From assembly GCA_030248225.1 (NCBI GenBank), contig JASANE010001648.1, positions 1 through 64,000 on the forward strand: a DNA stretch of 64,000 nt, read 5' to 3'. The translations under genes were made by a program, and so were the position numbers. Position 1 is the stretch's first letter. Each line of letters starts with the position of its first letter. Shown here one piece after another: positions 22,746-33,494 of the stretch. The stretch is from Trileptium ribeirensis (taxonomy: Eukaryota > Nematoda > Enoplea > Enoplida > Thoracostomopsidae). The notes under the pieces were generated by a model that saw only the letters and a list, made by a program, of their open reading frames with translations, did no database searches and was not told the origin of the DNA.

Positions 22746-23054
22746 AATATAACTAGAATCAACTAAGTTTTTCAGTTGAAACTTGAGAAGTCTATTAGTG
22801 TTTCTAGATGAAAGAACATCGTCACCCAGCGAAAAGTTCGACTCTGATGAATTTGATGCTGCGATTTTTAACAAAGAATTATTGTTTTCGCTGCCCGAAT
22901 TTCGCTGTTGGTCTGGCGACAACCTTACAATGCGACTTTGTAAAGTTTCAAACATGTTCTGTGGTGGCGGTAGGACACAAAAGGAATTTTTCGATTGTTT
23001 GAATACAGAAGACGGAAGCGGTTCTAAATTTGATTTGTTTCCGTTATCGATTAT
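22563..23054 (-). CDS. TIMP-like: TIMP-like gene, last coding exon
   Basis: 492 nt, acceptor TATACTTTTCAG, in phase 0, stop at 22563-22565. The first residues follow Cys-x-Cys as in TIMPs. Then about 100 Ser/Asn-rich residues with one cysteine, then the cysteine-bearing end (CYRQF..FAYCHKR..RCSW..). The final 60 codons are the copy-2 unit of the 198-bp duplication. Confidence 0.7.
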   Translation of the reverse strand: MIDNGNKSNLEPLPSSVFKQSKNSFCVLPPPQNMFETLQSRIVRLSPDQQRNSGSENNNSLLKIAASNSSESNFSLGDDVLSSRNTNRLLKFQLKNLVDSSYIIDNCYRQFAYCHKRAQSSVELRCSWSKNNQLKACLSKMYYVALHKGTESRLATSASESFL

Positions 23055-26000
23055 CTGAAAAGTATAACAGTTAAATGTCTAAACAAATAATATTTTAAAA
23101 GCATTGAAACTTAATCCGTAATAAATTTTGGCTTCGTCTAGTATCTGTTATTCTTAGTATATTTTATGTTCACAATTTATTACGGTTGGTTTACCCAGTT
23201 GAAATTACAACAATAATTATTTGTACGGCGTCTTCGGGTGTTTTAAATTTTTAAACACTATGCTCCGTGACATCTACTATGCTCCGTGACATCTACAAAT
23301 CTTTATATACTTGTTATATATTGTTAAATACAGAAGACCAATAACTTTCAAAAACTCTGATACCAAAAAACAATAAAATTTATTTTTCATCAGTAGATAC
23401 AGTTTTTTGCTGTAAAGATAGACTTATTCTGTTTCTTTGTACCTGCACTAATGCAAAATCTTATTACATCAACGGACATAGCCAAGGAATGGGTGAGCGC
23501 ATATGCGTGACTGTGTCCATTGATTAAATTTAACCATCGGCACATAACGGTAGAAGCATTCATCTGTCCACTTTTGCTGGAGCAGGGATTAAAAACACAC
23601 ATGTTCAGGCCAAAATAAAGCTGAAGTTTGCTGTTTCCATTCAACATGGTAACCGTTACAGTGATGTAACAAGAATTTCACGGCTCAAGTGCTAATGATA
23701 TTGCATTCGTACTCATAATATCGAGGCATCAATCCCTTTTCGGTTAATGAATAATAGAGCAAAAGCCTCCAATTTGGAATATTTGGTTTTTTAGCTCAAG
23801 ACACTAGACGTAAGAATTTACCGGGGCTCGAACCGGCCTGCGGCTTACCCGCAACTCGATGTGGAACCGACAGGACTAAAATGTTGCAAATCTGGCCCGG
23901 CCTGGGCGAAACAGTTGCAGATCCGAGCCTGGTCGGGTTGAAATATTTCGGTCCATTATCACCTCTATAAGATACCACTGGGGTTCTGCCGTTTTTGCCC
24001 ATGGTAGATTTGGCTTTGAAATAAGGTGTAAAAACCATAGGTGTCGAAAACCCGTCGGCTTAGCGGAAGGTGCTCGACGACGGAGGAGGACTCAAAGCAG
24101 TTGGACATCGCCCCCTTTTCCTCGATATTTTTGCCAATTCTCCCATTTTTGCCGATTATACACCAATTTTTACAAAAAAGTATTCCGCGCGCCAATGCCG
24201 GGCTGTGGCGGTATGGGTGAATATGGCTTGGGAGAGGGGGTTCGATCCTTACGAAGTAAACCCCCTGCCCCCTATCCACACCAATGCGCTAAATCTATAT
24301 TTTGCCAGTGAAGCATCAAATATTTATTTGTCCTAATTCAACAAAATGCAAAACCCTAAATGATAAATAATCAAATTTCAGCTATTGTAAAAAGCAAATG
24401 AGTATAATTGGCCGCATACATTTCGTCACTATGGCACATCGGAACATCTGCAGCGAGGTATTACTGTACAATAACTGTAATTGTAAGTTATGGCATTGCC
24501 ACCTCAAATTTTAGTTTGAAATGTCCAAAAGCGAAAATTAAAGCAAATATCAACAGTGCTCACAACAAATACAATAGTTCGCAATAATTACTTTAGTTTA
24601 GTAGTAGTATATCGTTTATTACCGGTCATTGGATGTTGCAGCTGGAACGGTTTTGCATAAGTTCTAGTTCTTGCTCTAGTGGTATTTATAAACAAATGTC
24701 ATCCAGACATGACACTGGTTCTAGGGGTTCTCGTTATTTTCAATTTTTAAATATTAGTTTTCATCGAGAGGCAAGTCGCAAAGATGCAACGTGATGGCGT
24801 TATACAAACATTTGTTGTGACCTTCAGGAAGTCATGGGGGTTTACTGACGGATACTAATTTAGGAATAAATGTTCGTATAAATATTTAATTTGAAACAAG
24901 TATATTCTGCAATATGATATCGGGCGGTGCTAAAATTAGTGTAAATTAAAAATAAACATTTAAGAATTAACCTCTGGCTGGGATAAAGATAAATATTTAC
25001 AGCAAAATAGTTTTTGTAGTTGAGCCTTAGTAAGTTTTTTGTAAATTTGCGTAATTTAATATTTAATATGTACTTATAAAATCATATGGCCAAATGTACG
25101 AAAACCCATTTCCAAATATTTATTTTAGCAAATATTTCTTTTCTGAAATTTCTACAGAGCTAAGTTCGAGACAATATATGAGTTTTCGCTTATAAAATTT
25201 AGAAATGCTAAAATGTTTAATACAACGTGAATTTGGCCAATGTAACCTTTAGGGGAAGAAATAAAATGCAGGCCATGCCGTTCTCGATATACTAAGCCTT
25301 AGTCTTAGCATAGTTAAGCTTACTTATATGAGACATACACTAAGCCTAAGTCCGGCGGCTGCCGTACCCCCGAACCCCCCGCTGTTTTTTTCTAACGTTA
25401 TAACGTCCGGCCCCTAAAGGTTACATGGGCCCGTGACTTTCACTTACCTGACAATCACAATTAACATCAAGAAGCCCTTTATGGAGAAATGATTTTTGGC
25501 GCTGCGGTACTTTTTGCCATGACTCCAGCCAATCACAGTCTGTAGCTGCCAATGTTGTTTTGCCATTTCTTTTCACTATTGACCCTGTATTATATATAAA
25601 CTAATAGTCATTTGAAAGTTGTGCTTATAAAACATAACAAATTGTTTTCGTCTTGAAAAATATATTCAGTGTTTTGAATTACCATCATTATCGAAGCTAT
25701 ATTGTATATGAGGATAAAATATTTAAAAATATGTTGTAAAACCACCTTGTTGTTCTTACAATTTATTCTTCACAAATTGTTACATAGGTATGTCTATGAT
25801 CTGTTTCCATGCACTATTAATATCTGACAGCGTCTATGTGAACGCTAGTCAACCGGCTATGCCAACAACATGTTATGCCGAATAAATTTTGCTTGTTTGT
25901 TTGAAAACGAATCCTTGTACAATCGACAACTTGTAATCAAATTAGCCTAGTTCAACTACATAGGCGTAAAAGCAAAATATTAAAATTTAATGATTGGTCT

Positions 26001-29000
26001 TTGCATCCGAATTACGATTGCCATTCAAATGCAACATCATAGATGAAACGGCCACGAAGCTATACTGTGCGTATGTATAATGTATCCATGTTGCTTTATC
26101 TTATGAATCTGATATGGTTACAATCACCAGTGAATAACTGTTCCAAACCTGCTGTTTCAAAGATATGTCAGAGTCAGCTTATGATGTCGACAGATCATTT
26201 ATAACTGTTTGAGTAGGGCTACGGTGAGATAAGCCCAATATTGGACTCGGCAGATTTATTGTTTCACCGCAATGTCTACCTTAGTCTCTACCGTATATGC
26301 CGCAGCCGAAATCCAAACTGTCAAAAGCTGTTCCAATCGTTCTATTCAGTTTGATGCGTATAGTTTCAATCTGCATGCATGTTTTTGAATCAGTCACGAA
26401 CACTTATTGAAATGTTATTGCTTGTTTTGCATGATACTAACATTTTGGGCAACATATATTTCTACATTCTTATGCACCGTTCCGTTGCTATTTTTGTTAC
26501 GAAAGTGGGCTGAAAAGTACAATTTACCGTAGCAAACTAATTTCTTCACTTCGGTAGTACAGGATAAGCAGATGCTAAGTTAAACCAATTCTTTTACTAC
26601 ACAAATGATAAAAGCGACACCTTTGTTATTTGATAACCGCATATTTGGTCTTTAGTGGCGTTAAATGAAAATCAGTCATGCACCTGAACAACCGATCATA
26701 CTACGCAAATAAAATATTAAAATGACTTCGTTGCTACCATAATGTTTTTTCTCAAATATATCTGTAGTAACTTAAAATGTGTGCATGTCGTCGTGTTTAA
26801 TTGACAAAATATTAACCATTTGTCATCCGAAAACTTGGAACAGTGTATAAGTATGTTTAAAATTTTACTTACTAAATAGTTTTGGTGTAAGGTTTATCTC
26901 CAAACGAATGCTGTTTTGTTGGAAGCAAAACTTACTACTACTTCTACAACAAAAAAGACCTCGCTGAATGATTGAATTTTCTGATTACTTCATAGTTGTG
27001 CTACACCTCCAAAGGCACGGTTATACACGGTACTTAATTTATTACTGTATAACCATAGAAATTATTATGAAATAATTGAGGACTTGTTTCTCATCATGTT
27101 CAGACACCCGTGGAAATTTTTATTACTATGGCAAATCTGTTAAAACTAAACACTCGCACGAATAAAGTCAATCGTCACATTCGTTGAAATTTTTAAAGCG
27201 AACTCAATTTAGGTTTATTAAACGAAGTGCACGCGAGTATATTCTAGTTTTAAAGCGTAGCGTATTAAAACTTTTGCGGAAGTCAATATCATAAATATTA
27301 GGCTGAAAATGTTTCAAATATGAAAACAAGCTTCTCATAACTCCGTGAAAATACCTCAAACTTTGTGAATTTTTATTATGACTGTATAATCACAAGCCAA
27401 AAAACCAACTTTAAATAAGCGAAGAAAAATAAGTAATAGTTCTATCAAAGCCCGAAGGCCATTTTGTAATTTATAGTATACTCACAATTCTGAAGAGTTC
27501 AAACGAATACTGCGGTACGAGATTGAAACAATAAACTGTACACCCGTGCATACAAAGCTGTGAATCCACAAGGCAAACTCGTAGCGTAGTTGCAGCATAG
27601 TTTTATATTACAGGATTTGTTATACTGGTTCTGCTAACGATAAACAAACCACCCTGATATCAACAGTTTTTCCATATTTGTTACAGTCTTGCTACTTAGA
27701 ATGATTATAGGATTTGTTATACTGGTTTTGCTAACGATAAACAAACCAACCTGATATCAACAGTTTTTCTTCATTTGTTACAATAGGATTTGTTTTACTG
27801 GTTCTGCTAACGATAAACAAACCAACCTGATATCAACAGTTTTTCTACATTTGCTACAGTCTTGCTACTTAGAATGAATATAGGATTTGTTATACTGGTT
27901 CTGCTAACGATAAACAAACCAACCTGATATCAAGAGTTTTTCTCCATTTGTTACAGTCTTGCTACTTGGAATGATTATAGGATTTGTTATACTGGTTCTG
28001 CTAACGATAAACAAACCAACCTGATATCAACAGTTTTTCTCCATTTGTTACAGTCTTCCTACTTGGAATGATTATAGGATTTGTTATACTGGTTCTGCTA
28101 ACGATAAACAAACCAACCTGATATCAGCAGTTTTTCTACATTTGTTACAGTCTTGCTACTTAGAATGATTATAGGATTTGTTATACTGGTTCTGCTAACG
28201 ATAAACAAACCAACCTGATATCAACAGTTTTTCTCCATTTGTTACAGTCTTGCTACTTGGAATGATTATAGGATTTGTTATACTGGTTCTGCTAACGATA
28301 AACAAACCAACCTGATATCAACAGTTTTTCTCCATTTGTTACAGTCTTGCTACTTAGAATGATTATAGGATTTGTTATACTGGTTCTGCTAACGATAAAC
28401 AAACCAACCTGATATCAACAGTTTTTCTCCATTTGTTACAGTCTTGCTACTTAGAATGCTTATAGGATTTGTTATACTGGTTCTGCTAACGATAAACAAA
28501 CCAACCTGATATCAACAGTTTTTCTCCATTTGTTACAGTCTTGCTATTTGGAATGATTATACGTTCGAGAGTTGAATCATCTAGATCCATAAACGATTTT
28601 GATATCTGCAGATACAAAATACACTTTTACTAGTACAGCCATATAGTAAAATATTACATTGAAGATGATATTTTTGACTGTGGATCCCGTTTCATTAGTT
28701 TCAGCCGCAATTTCGATCAAAAACAAAACAGACCACTTTGTTAACTGTCTAACAATTGAATGTTATGAAGTTAAATAGAAATATAAATACTACCATTTAA
28801 TTAATCGAAGGCGTGTCGCAAACGAGCAGCCTAAACTGGTACGCTAATTTTCAATAAATATTTTAGGCGTGGCACAAATCAGCCAGTATGTAACAAACAT
28901 TTGAAGCACTGTCAACAATTCTCTTACTTTGTATTAAGTACAAACACTAGTATATATCTACATGACGAACTAAATTATGACTGACCTTTTTGAACCAGTA

Positions 29001-30907
29001 GTACTAGGCAAAAGATAAAAGACTTACCTTGAATTGTGTCTTCATTCTCATTTTCACGTCGAGCTCACTGGTGGCCGCAATTTTCACGTGCGATTTAACG
29101 GCTACCTTGACCACTGAAATCATTCATTGTAATCTGATATATTCATTAGAGAAATTAATTCTAAAACTTCCAATATACTCATAGCCGTTGACATTCGGTA
29201 ACTGCAAAAAGGTTTATACTGTGCTGAGTTGCATTACGGTGATTTGCTTTTAATAAATTGTGCCACTTCCAATAAACTCATAGCTGTGGACATTCGGTAA
29301 CTGCAAAAAGGACTCTGCGGTACTGAGTTGCATTACGGTGGTGTGCTTTAAAAAAGAAATTCTATCGCTTCCAATATACCCATATTTTCGGACATTCGGC
29401 AGCTGCAAAAAGGTTTGTGCGGAGCTGGGTTGCGTTGGGTGTGCTTTAAATTTAGGAGAAATGTGTTCACCATGGACATGTAAATAAAATTATAATAGAA
29501 AAATTTACTATTTTAAATCGGGGATGTGATACAATGAAGGGTAAATTATTCAATCATAAAATTTATAAGATTACAAAGCGAACATTTTTTTAGTTTTAAC
29601 AAACAGATTTACCATGTGGTAGCGATTACCAATTACATGTAGGAAGATAGCTTTAAATTGCAATGGTGACATATTATAAATGGTAATTTTAGATGCCCTA
29701 AAAATGTTTTCACTCAGAAATCATGCCAATAAAACGTGCAAAAGACAGCCAAAGTGCGTAGTCTCATTTTTATATGACTAATGTTTCTTGTAACCATTTG
29801 CTTTCACAGCTGCTATATTAGTAATAAACAACATTAGTAGTATATAAAATTCATATGTAAGTAGCAGACAAGTTTGTGGCGCAAAATGCCACCACCCAAA
29901 GTAAATACGAATAGTAAATAAATTTTATTTCCGGATGTTTTCTTTTAGCCCCGCCCCCAGCCAGAATTTGGTCAATTTTCAAGATACAAAGCTGATTTTG
30001 GTATTAATCGATTCAGCTCTGTGAGTCGGTTCAGAAAATACTCATTTTGTCCACATCTTTGAGATTTTTTTATAGATTTTTTGGGTCCATTTGGAACCCA
30101 AAATTTTTTATTCGGAATATGGTCATGTTGGGTACCGTTCGACTCCCTTTGATTTGAGAAATCTACTGGTGTGCAATTTATTGATACCGTTAGAAAGTTA
30201 TGAGGGCCCAAGTAACCCTGAAGGGCGAAAATAAAATGCAGGCCAAGTCGTGCTCGATATACTAAGCATAAACCTTAATCTTAGCTTAAGCTAAGGTCTT
30301 TATATGAGACATACACTAAGCCTAAGGCTAAGTCGGGGAGCTGCCGCCCCCGAACCAGCCGCTCTAAGCTGTTCTTTTTTCTAACGTTATAACGTAGCCC
30401 CTCAGGATTACTTGGGCCCACATAACTTTCTAACGATGACGTAAATTTCATTAAAATACACACCAGTAGATTTCTCTCATTAAACCGAGTTGAACTGTAC
30501 TTAATGTATGCAATCATGAAACGGAAACTCCGGGACTGGCGCGATTGTGACTTAAACAGCATTTCGGTATATAAGTTCTAATTGAAAAATGCAAATTAGT
30601 TTAATCAGTCTTCATACGGTTGATTCAAAGTATCCTAGTGATTATTAAACTCATTTTTTACATAATTTAAATGTTTAATACTAATCATGCATTTTTGGTA
30701 TGAATAATAAACGAAAGCGCAACATACGTAGCTTAGCATAGCGTGAGAACAGATCGACGATGAGAGAAAAGAAGACATACCGAATTCCGCACTGCAATAT
30801 TTTGTCTGAAAATGATCGGATTCTTTGCACGATCTTGTAATGACTCCGTGTAAATAACGTGGTAATATACTTATAAATAGCCAGATCACAATTATTTCAT
30901 ACAACAT
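22563..30907 (-). CDS. TIMP-like: TIMP-family metalloproteinase inhibitor-like secreted protein, six coding exons
   Basis: Exons in order: 30907-30781, 29113-29028, 27535-27486, 26943-26873, 25584-25448, 23054-22563. Donors are GTATGT, GTAAGT, GTGAGT, GTAAGT and GTAAGT; all acceptors end in AG. Junction phases 1, 0, 2, 1, 0 agree throughout, giving about 320 residues. Residues 1-22 form a signal peptide (long Ile/Leu/Trp core). Next comes the TIMP signature in the form H-x-Q-x2-Y-C-x-A-E-x-V, then a Lys-ending strand, SSSKFC, and the diagnostic C-x4-S-W-x6-Q-x11-C-x-C block. The end has FAYCHKR..CSW, like the TIMP C-terminal F-A-C..C-x-W. TIMPs are about 200-230 residues; the excess is a Ser/Asn-rich insertion in the last exon. 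The first cysteine of the usual C-x-C N-terminus is absent (R-S-C), though its partner is kept. TIMPs act outside the cell on matrix metalloproteinases; inhibition here is doubtful. An acceptor just before the ATG implies a 5' UTR exon upstream. Confidence 0.72.
23534..23790 (+). repeat. Old dispersed repeat, copy B
   Basis: Diverged partner of 11128-11392, same orientation, sharing GGTAGAAGCATT and CATGGTAAC-centred blocks in order. Confidence 0.5.
23800..24290. other. GC-richer patch with tRNA B-box-like motifs
   Basis: On the minus strand CCGGTTCGAGCCCC (about 23824-23837), and on the plus strand GGGTTCGATCC (about 24239-24249), resemble the tRNA/SINE B box GGTTCGANTCC. No complete cloverleaf can be drawn. 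It is possibly SINE-derived. The overlapping frames look like non-coding shadows. Confidence 0.3.
24597..24643 (+). repeat. Dispersed repeat, inverted partner at 42.5 kb
   Basis: A 46-bp stretch including TCGTTTATTACCGGTCATTG has a nearly identical reverse-complement copy at 42510-42556. Probably the conserved end of an unrecognised repeat family. Confidence 0.6.
25241..25425. mobile_element. Small DNA element with GGCC-type target, copy 1
   Basis: 185 bp with 15-bp inverted ends TGTAACCTTTAGGGG. The flanking 8-mers TTGGCCAA and TGGGCCCG share a GGCC core. The interior has TTAGGC-like runs and TCGATATACTAAG, shared with 30211-30412. Non-coding. It lies in TIMP intron 5, next to exon 5. Confidence 0.7.
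25448..25584 (-). CDS. TIMP-like: TIMP-like gene, coding exon 5 (diagnostic block)
   Basis: 137 nt, acceptor ATAATACAG, donor CAG|GTAAGT, phase 1 to 0. Encodes ..CDWLESWQKVPQRQK.. and ends NCDCQ. This matches the TIMP block Cys-aromatic-x2-x2-Trp..Gln-Arg/Lys..Cys-x-Cys in order and spacing, and is the best single piece of evidence for the family call. Confidence 0.8.
26873..26943 (-). CDS. TIMP-like: TIMP-like gene, coding exon 4
   Basis: 71 nt after a very strong acceptor (TCTTTTTTGTTGTAG), donor GTAAGT, phase 2 to 1. Encodes SSSKFC and a strand segment. The Ser-Ser-x-x-Cys matches the TIMP cysteine that normally pairs with Cys1. Confidence 0.62.
27486..27535 (-). CDS. TIMP-like: TIMP-like gene, coding exon 3 (short)
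   Basis: 50 nt between acceptor GGTGTACAG and donor GTGAGT, phase 0 to 2, open in that frame only. It was chosen because it is the piece found that joins exons 2 and 4 in frame. Residue similarity to TIMPs is weak, so this is the least certain exon. An alternative acceptor (TACCGCAG) would break the phase. Confidence 0.5.
27609..28561 (+). repeat. Minisatellite, 97-bp unit, about 10 copies
   Basis: Units beginning AGGATTTGTTATACTGG recur at 27612, 27709, 27785, 27882, 27979, 28076, 28173, 28270, 28367 and 28464. All are 97 bp except the second, which is 76 bp and lacks the GTCTTGCTACTTAGAATGATT-like part. Identity is very high in the later units. It lies within TIMP intron 2. Confidence 0.95.
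29028..29113 (-). CDS. TIMP-like: TIMP-like gene, coding exon 2
   Basis: 86 nt, acceptor ATGATTTCAG, donor CAAG|GTAAGT, entering in phase 1 and leaving in phase 0. It encodes a Val/Lys-rich beta-strand segment ending MRMKTQFK, matching the TIMP strand that ends in a conserved Tyr/Phe-Lys. Only one frame is open. Confidence 0.75.
29168..29455 (+). repeat. Diverged tandem repeat, 3 units of about 100 bp
   Basis: Three units beginning CTTCCAATA.ACTCATA at 29168, 29266 and 29368, each with GACATTCGGTAACTGCAAAA. The third unit is the most diverged. It lies in TIMP intron 1. Confidence 0.85.
30211..30412. mobile_element. Small DNA element with GGCC-type target, copy 2
   Basis: 202 bp, inverted ends AGTAACCCTGAAGGG / AGTAATCCTGAGGGG, flanked by 8-mers AGGGCCCA and TGGGCCCA (7 of 8 identical). 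The interior shares ATGCAGGCC, CGATATACTAAG and CTAACGTTATAACGT with 25241-25425. The 8-bp duplication fits hAT or P superfamilies; neither is proven. Confidence 0.78.
30781..30907 (-). CDS. TIMP-like: TIMP-like gene, coding exon 1 (signal peptide)
   Basis: ATG at 30907, two bases after a strong acceptor (TTACATTTTTCAG). 42 codons plus one base, donor GTATGT. Encodes MLYEIIVIWLF.. and then the first TIMP-type cysteines (R-S-C and Y-C-S-A-E-F). Confidence 0.7.
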
Positions 30908-30908
30908 A

Positions 30909-33490
30909 CTGAAAAATGTAATTAATTTAGGTTATCTGAATAGTAAACTTAAAGAATTATGATCATTATTTTCATTGCTCTACATAATCTAAACGAGTGT
31001 ACAATGGGCAACGATTTATGTTTAAATAAAATTACTACTTCAAATTGGTTTTCTTTTACTTTTCAATAATAATATTTCGGTGCATTCAAAGTTTGGATTC
31101 GTCATGTCCATCGCTGCCAATTGGCATTAGCGCACATCGCAATGCGTTGTACTAAATATAAGTAAGTTGTCACTAATGTTGTTATTTATTCGCTTTTCCA
31201 GGTTCTTTAAGGAACCAACCAACAGCTGCCAGACAGTTCAGTTTATGTGTGAACTAACTTCGGCAAAGCAATCGCGTTTCCGGCTTGAGTTTGTCAAACA
31301 TTGTACGATACAAGCACTGGTTCTGGCGTTAAAGGGTTAATAATATACGAGAAATTAATTTCCCTATGTCGTTCGACCTGTGGGAATGTCATAATTAAAA
31401 ACATATCAGTTTGCAATTTGTTCAAAAGTAAACCATTACGCCAAAGGTTGACTGTTTTCACGAGGAGATGTTGGCGAACGATGTATGGACTCAGCTGCAG
31501 TTTTACGCTTGTCACATTCAAACGGTTTCGACTTTTTCACAGGTTTATGACTAGCCACAAACTTTCTCGATAAATGTAACCTATACGAACATTTTTACAG
31601 CTGTTCCTGTGATAGTCGAATAATGTTCCGGTTACATTCCCTTTTTGGGGCACGTGACTCGTGTGTTTTTCGAAAAACCATAGATCGCACGATGATATCG
31701 AAAATATTTTCTAAGTTTATGTTTATATTTGGCCAAACTAAACTACCAATAAAACTTCAATTGTTTCCATGTCCCAGTTCATTGACATCTGTAATTACTT
31801 CCAATTTCAATTACTTTGTTAGCACAAAATGGCGTAAGCACTGCTTTGATTGACTTCGATTGCGTGTTACGACTTACTAAGCCTAAGCCTTAGCCTAAGC
31901 CGTATTACGCCAATGTCCAACTCCTCGCAATTCGTCTTATTTTTCTCAGCTGGTTATTCACAGCCATAGTTTATATCAGCGGTAACCAGTATATACATAA
32001 CTTCTGGTAGCAAAAGCAGCACTTGATTTGCTTTTGTATTTCGGGCTATATTTCTTACGTGTCATAACTAAAATAGTAACAGTTACTAACACAGAGAGGT
32101 TAAGCATAGTTTTGGGCAGTTTCCTGACCGTTTGCTGCCCTTAAGTTCAAATTTGGAGCACATATTATAGACCTTCATAATCTAATGACGTTTTATACCG
32201 ACTGGTTCTAAGATGGTTCTCAACAAGATTTCATAATTTAATATTAAAATTTCAGCATTCCGCTCCGTACGACAGTCACAAATTGAATGATATTAGGATA
32301 TATTTAGCCATGCCGCAAACCCAACCTGAGGACAGCTATTAAAAAAGGAAGTTTTATGAAGATTTACATGTCTATTAGCAAAAACATTCCATTAGGCGCT
32401 TACATGAAGGGTATTCCAAAACATTTGAATCAATCTAAACCTATCCTAAAAAAATAAGAATCATGTCTCGCTACAAAGCTGTGCGATTCATCATTTTTGC
32501 AACAAACTAACGAAACATATTTTCAACCAACTTCCAGTTGCTGTATTCTGTGCTTTTTAGCGAACCACGGATACACTCTAATAATGCTCAACAGTTGTAT
32601 GCCTTGATAAATAATGTGGAAAAATTCTATTAAATATGCACAGGTCGGTTCAATGATTCATCATAAATGATAGGTCAAAAGATGAAAAGTAACAGCGCAC
32701 AGACATGGTTCAAGCTACACCGTAAATATTTGTATTCCTCTACACGGATATTGTACTCTGATGGTGCCATGTGTCACTGTTTTTATAACATCTATCAATC
32801 GGTAAAAATTAATGAACAAATTACGATTGAAGTTTGCCAATAGAAATATAAAGTAAGAAGGAAATTTCTACACAAATCTCGAGGGTTGGGATTTTTAAAT
32901 TTGAGTTATGACTAAAATTATTTTCGTTGGTTATACCGATACAAAAGTTACAGCGCTATAGCTGAATATGGCATATGGAAAAAGCTGAGGCCAGTCAGCA
33001 TTACAAGTTAAAAAGCAATATTCACATCGAGCGTTAATCAAACATGAAAAATACGTAGAACTATACATGATTATGTTGTAATGGGCACGTATTTTATGCT
33101 AAATTTACTTCATTGCAAAAGATGGGCTATGGCCATAATTCACTGACGCGAAATATATTCGGAATTTTATAGGCTTGGCAAAAGAACATATTGGTAAGGC
33201 CGGCTTAGAATTCATCCAAAATCAGTTCTGTTTATGTAAATAAATATTCAAACATACCATTTAAATATTTTTAAGCACGATTTAAAAATAAAATTAAACA
33301 TACCATTTAAAAATTTAAGTGACTTTTAATCTAAGTGTCGCTCCTCCTCTTCAAACCAAATCTGCAATTCCTGAGGGCTGCACTCCGGAACCCGACCCAA
33401 CCCTGTCGAAAAATTTGAATGAAAAAATCGGTGAAAATTCGGCAAATAATTGGCTCAAAATAGCAAAAATTGATGCAACTTTCGACAAAA
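30909..33490. other. Upstream of the TIMP-like gene, no supported gene
   Basis: AT-rich, short frames only. The 5' UTR exon and promoter of the TIMP-like gene should lie here, because the coding exon is preceded by an acceptor, but they cannot be placed. No synapsin-like exon, the usual host gene of TIMPs, was seen. Confidence 0.35.
31877..31901 (+). repeat. Telomere-like TTAGGC run
   Basis: About four imperfect CTAAGC/CCTAAG repeats, the complement phase of TTAGGC. The same hexamer occurs in the interiors of the small elements at 25241 and 30211, so it may be an element remnant rather than an interstitial telomere. Confidence 0.5.
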
Positions 33491-33494
33491 ACTG

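Larger units (their letters stand above)
23055..25447 (-). other. TIMP-like gene intron 5
   Basis: 2.4 kb. Holds the second copy of the old dispersed repeat (23534-23790), a GC-richer patch with Pol III box-like motifs (23800-24290), a segment repeated in inverted orientation at 42.5 kb, and a small DNA element at 25241-25425. No further exon was found, although a missed small phase-0 exon is possible. Confidence 0.5.

Noticed and set aside
23821..23900. Complete tRNA gene on the minus strand
   Set aside because: Only a B-box-like segment is present. No acceptor, D or anticodon stems can be paired.
26876..26913. Shorter exon between AACAAAACAG and the GTAAGT donor as an alternative TIMP exon
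   Set aside because: It enters in phase 0 but joins to exon 5 with an immediate stop. The longer exon 26943-26873 fits the phases and supplies the SS..C motif.
27609..28561. CRISPR-like array
   Set aside because: The whole 97-bp unit is repeated without unique spacers; it is a eukaryotic minisatellite.
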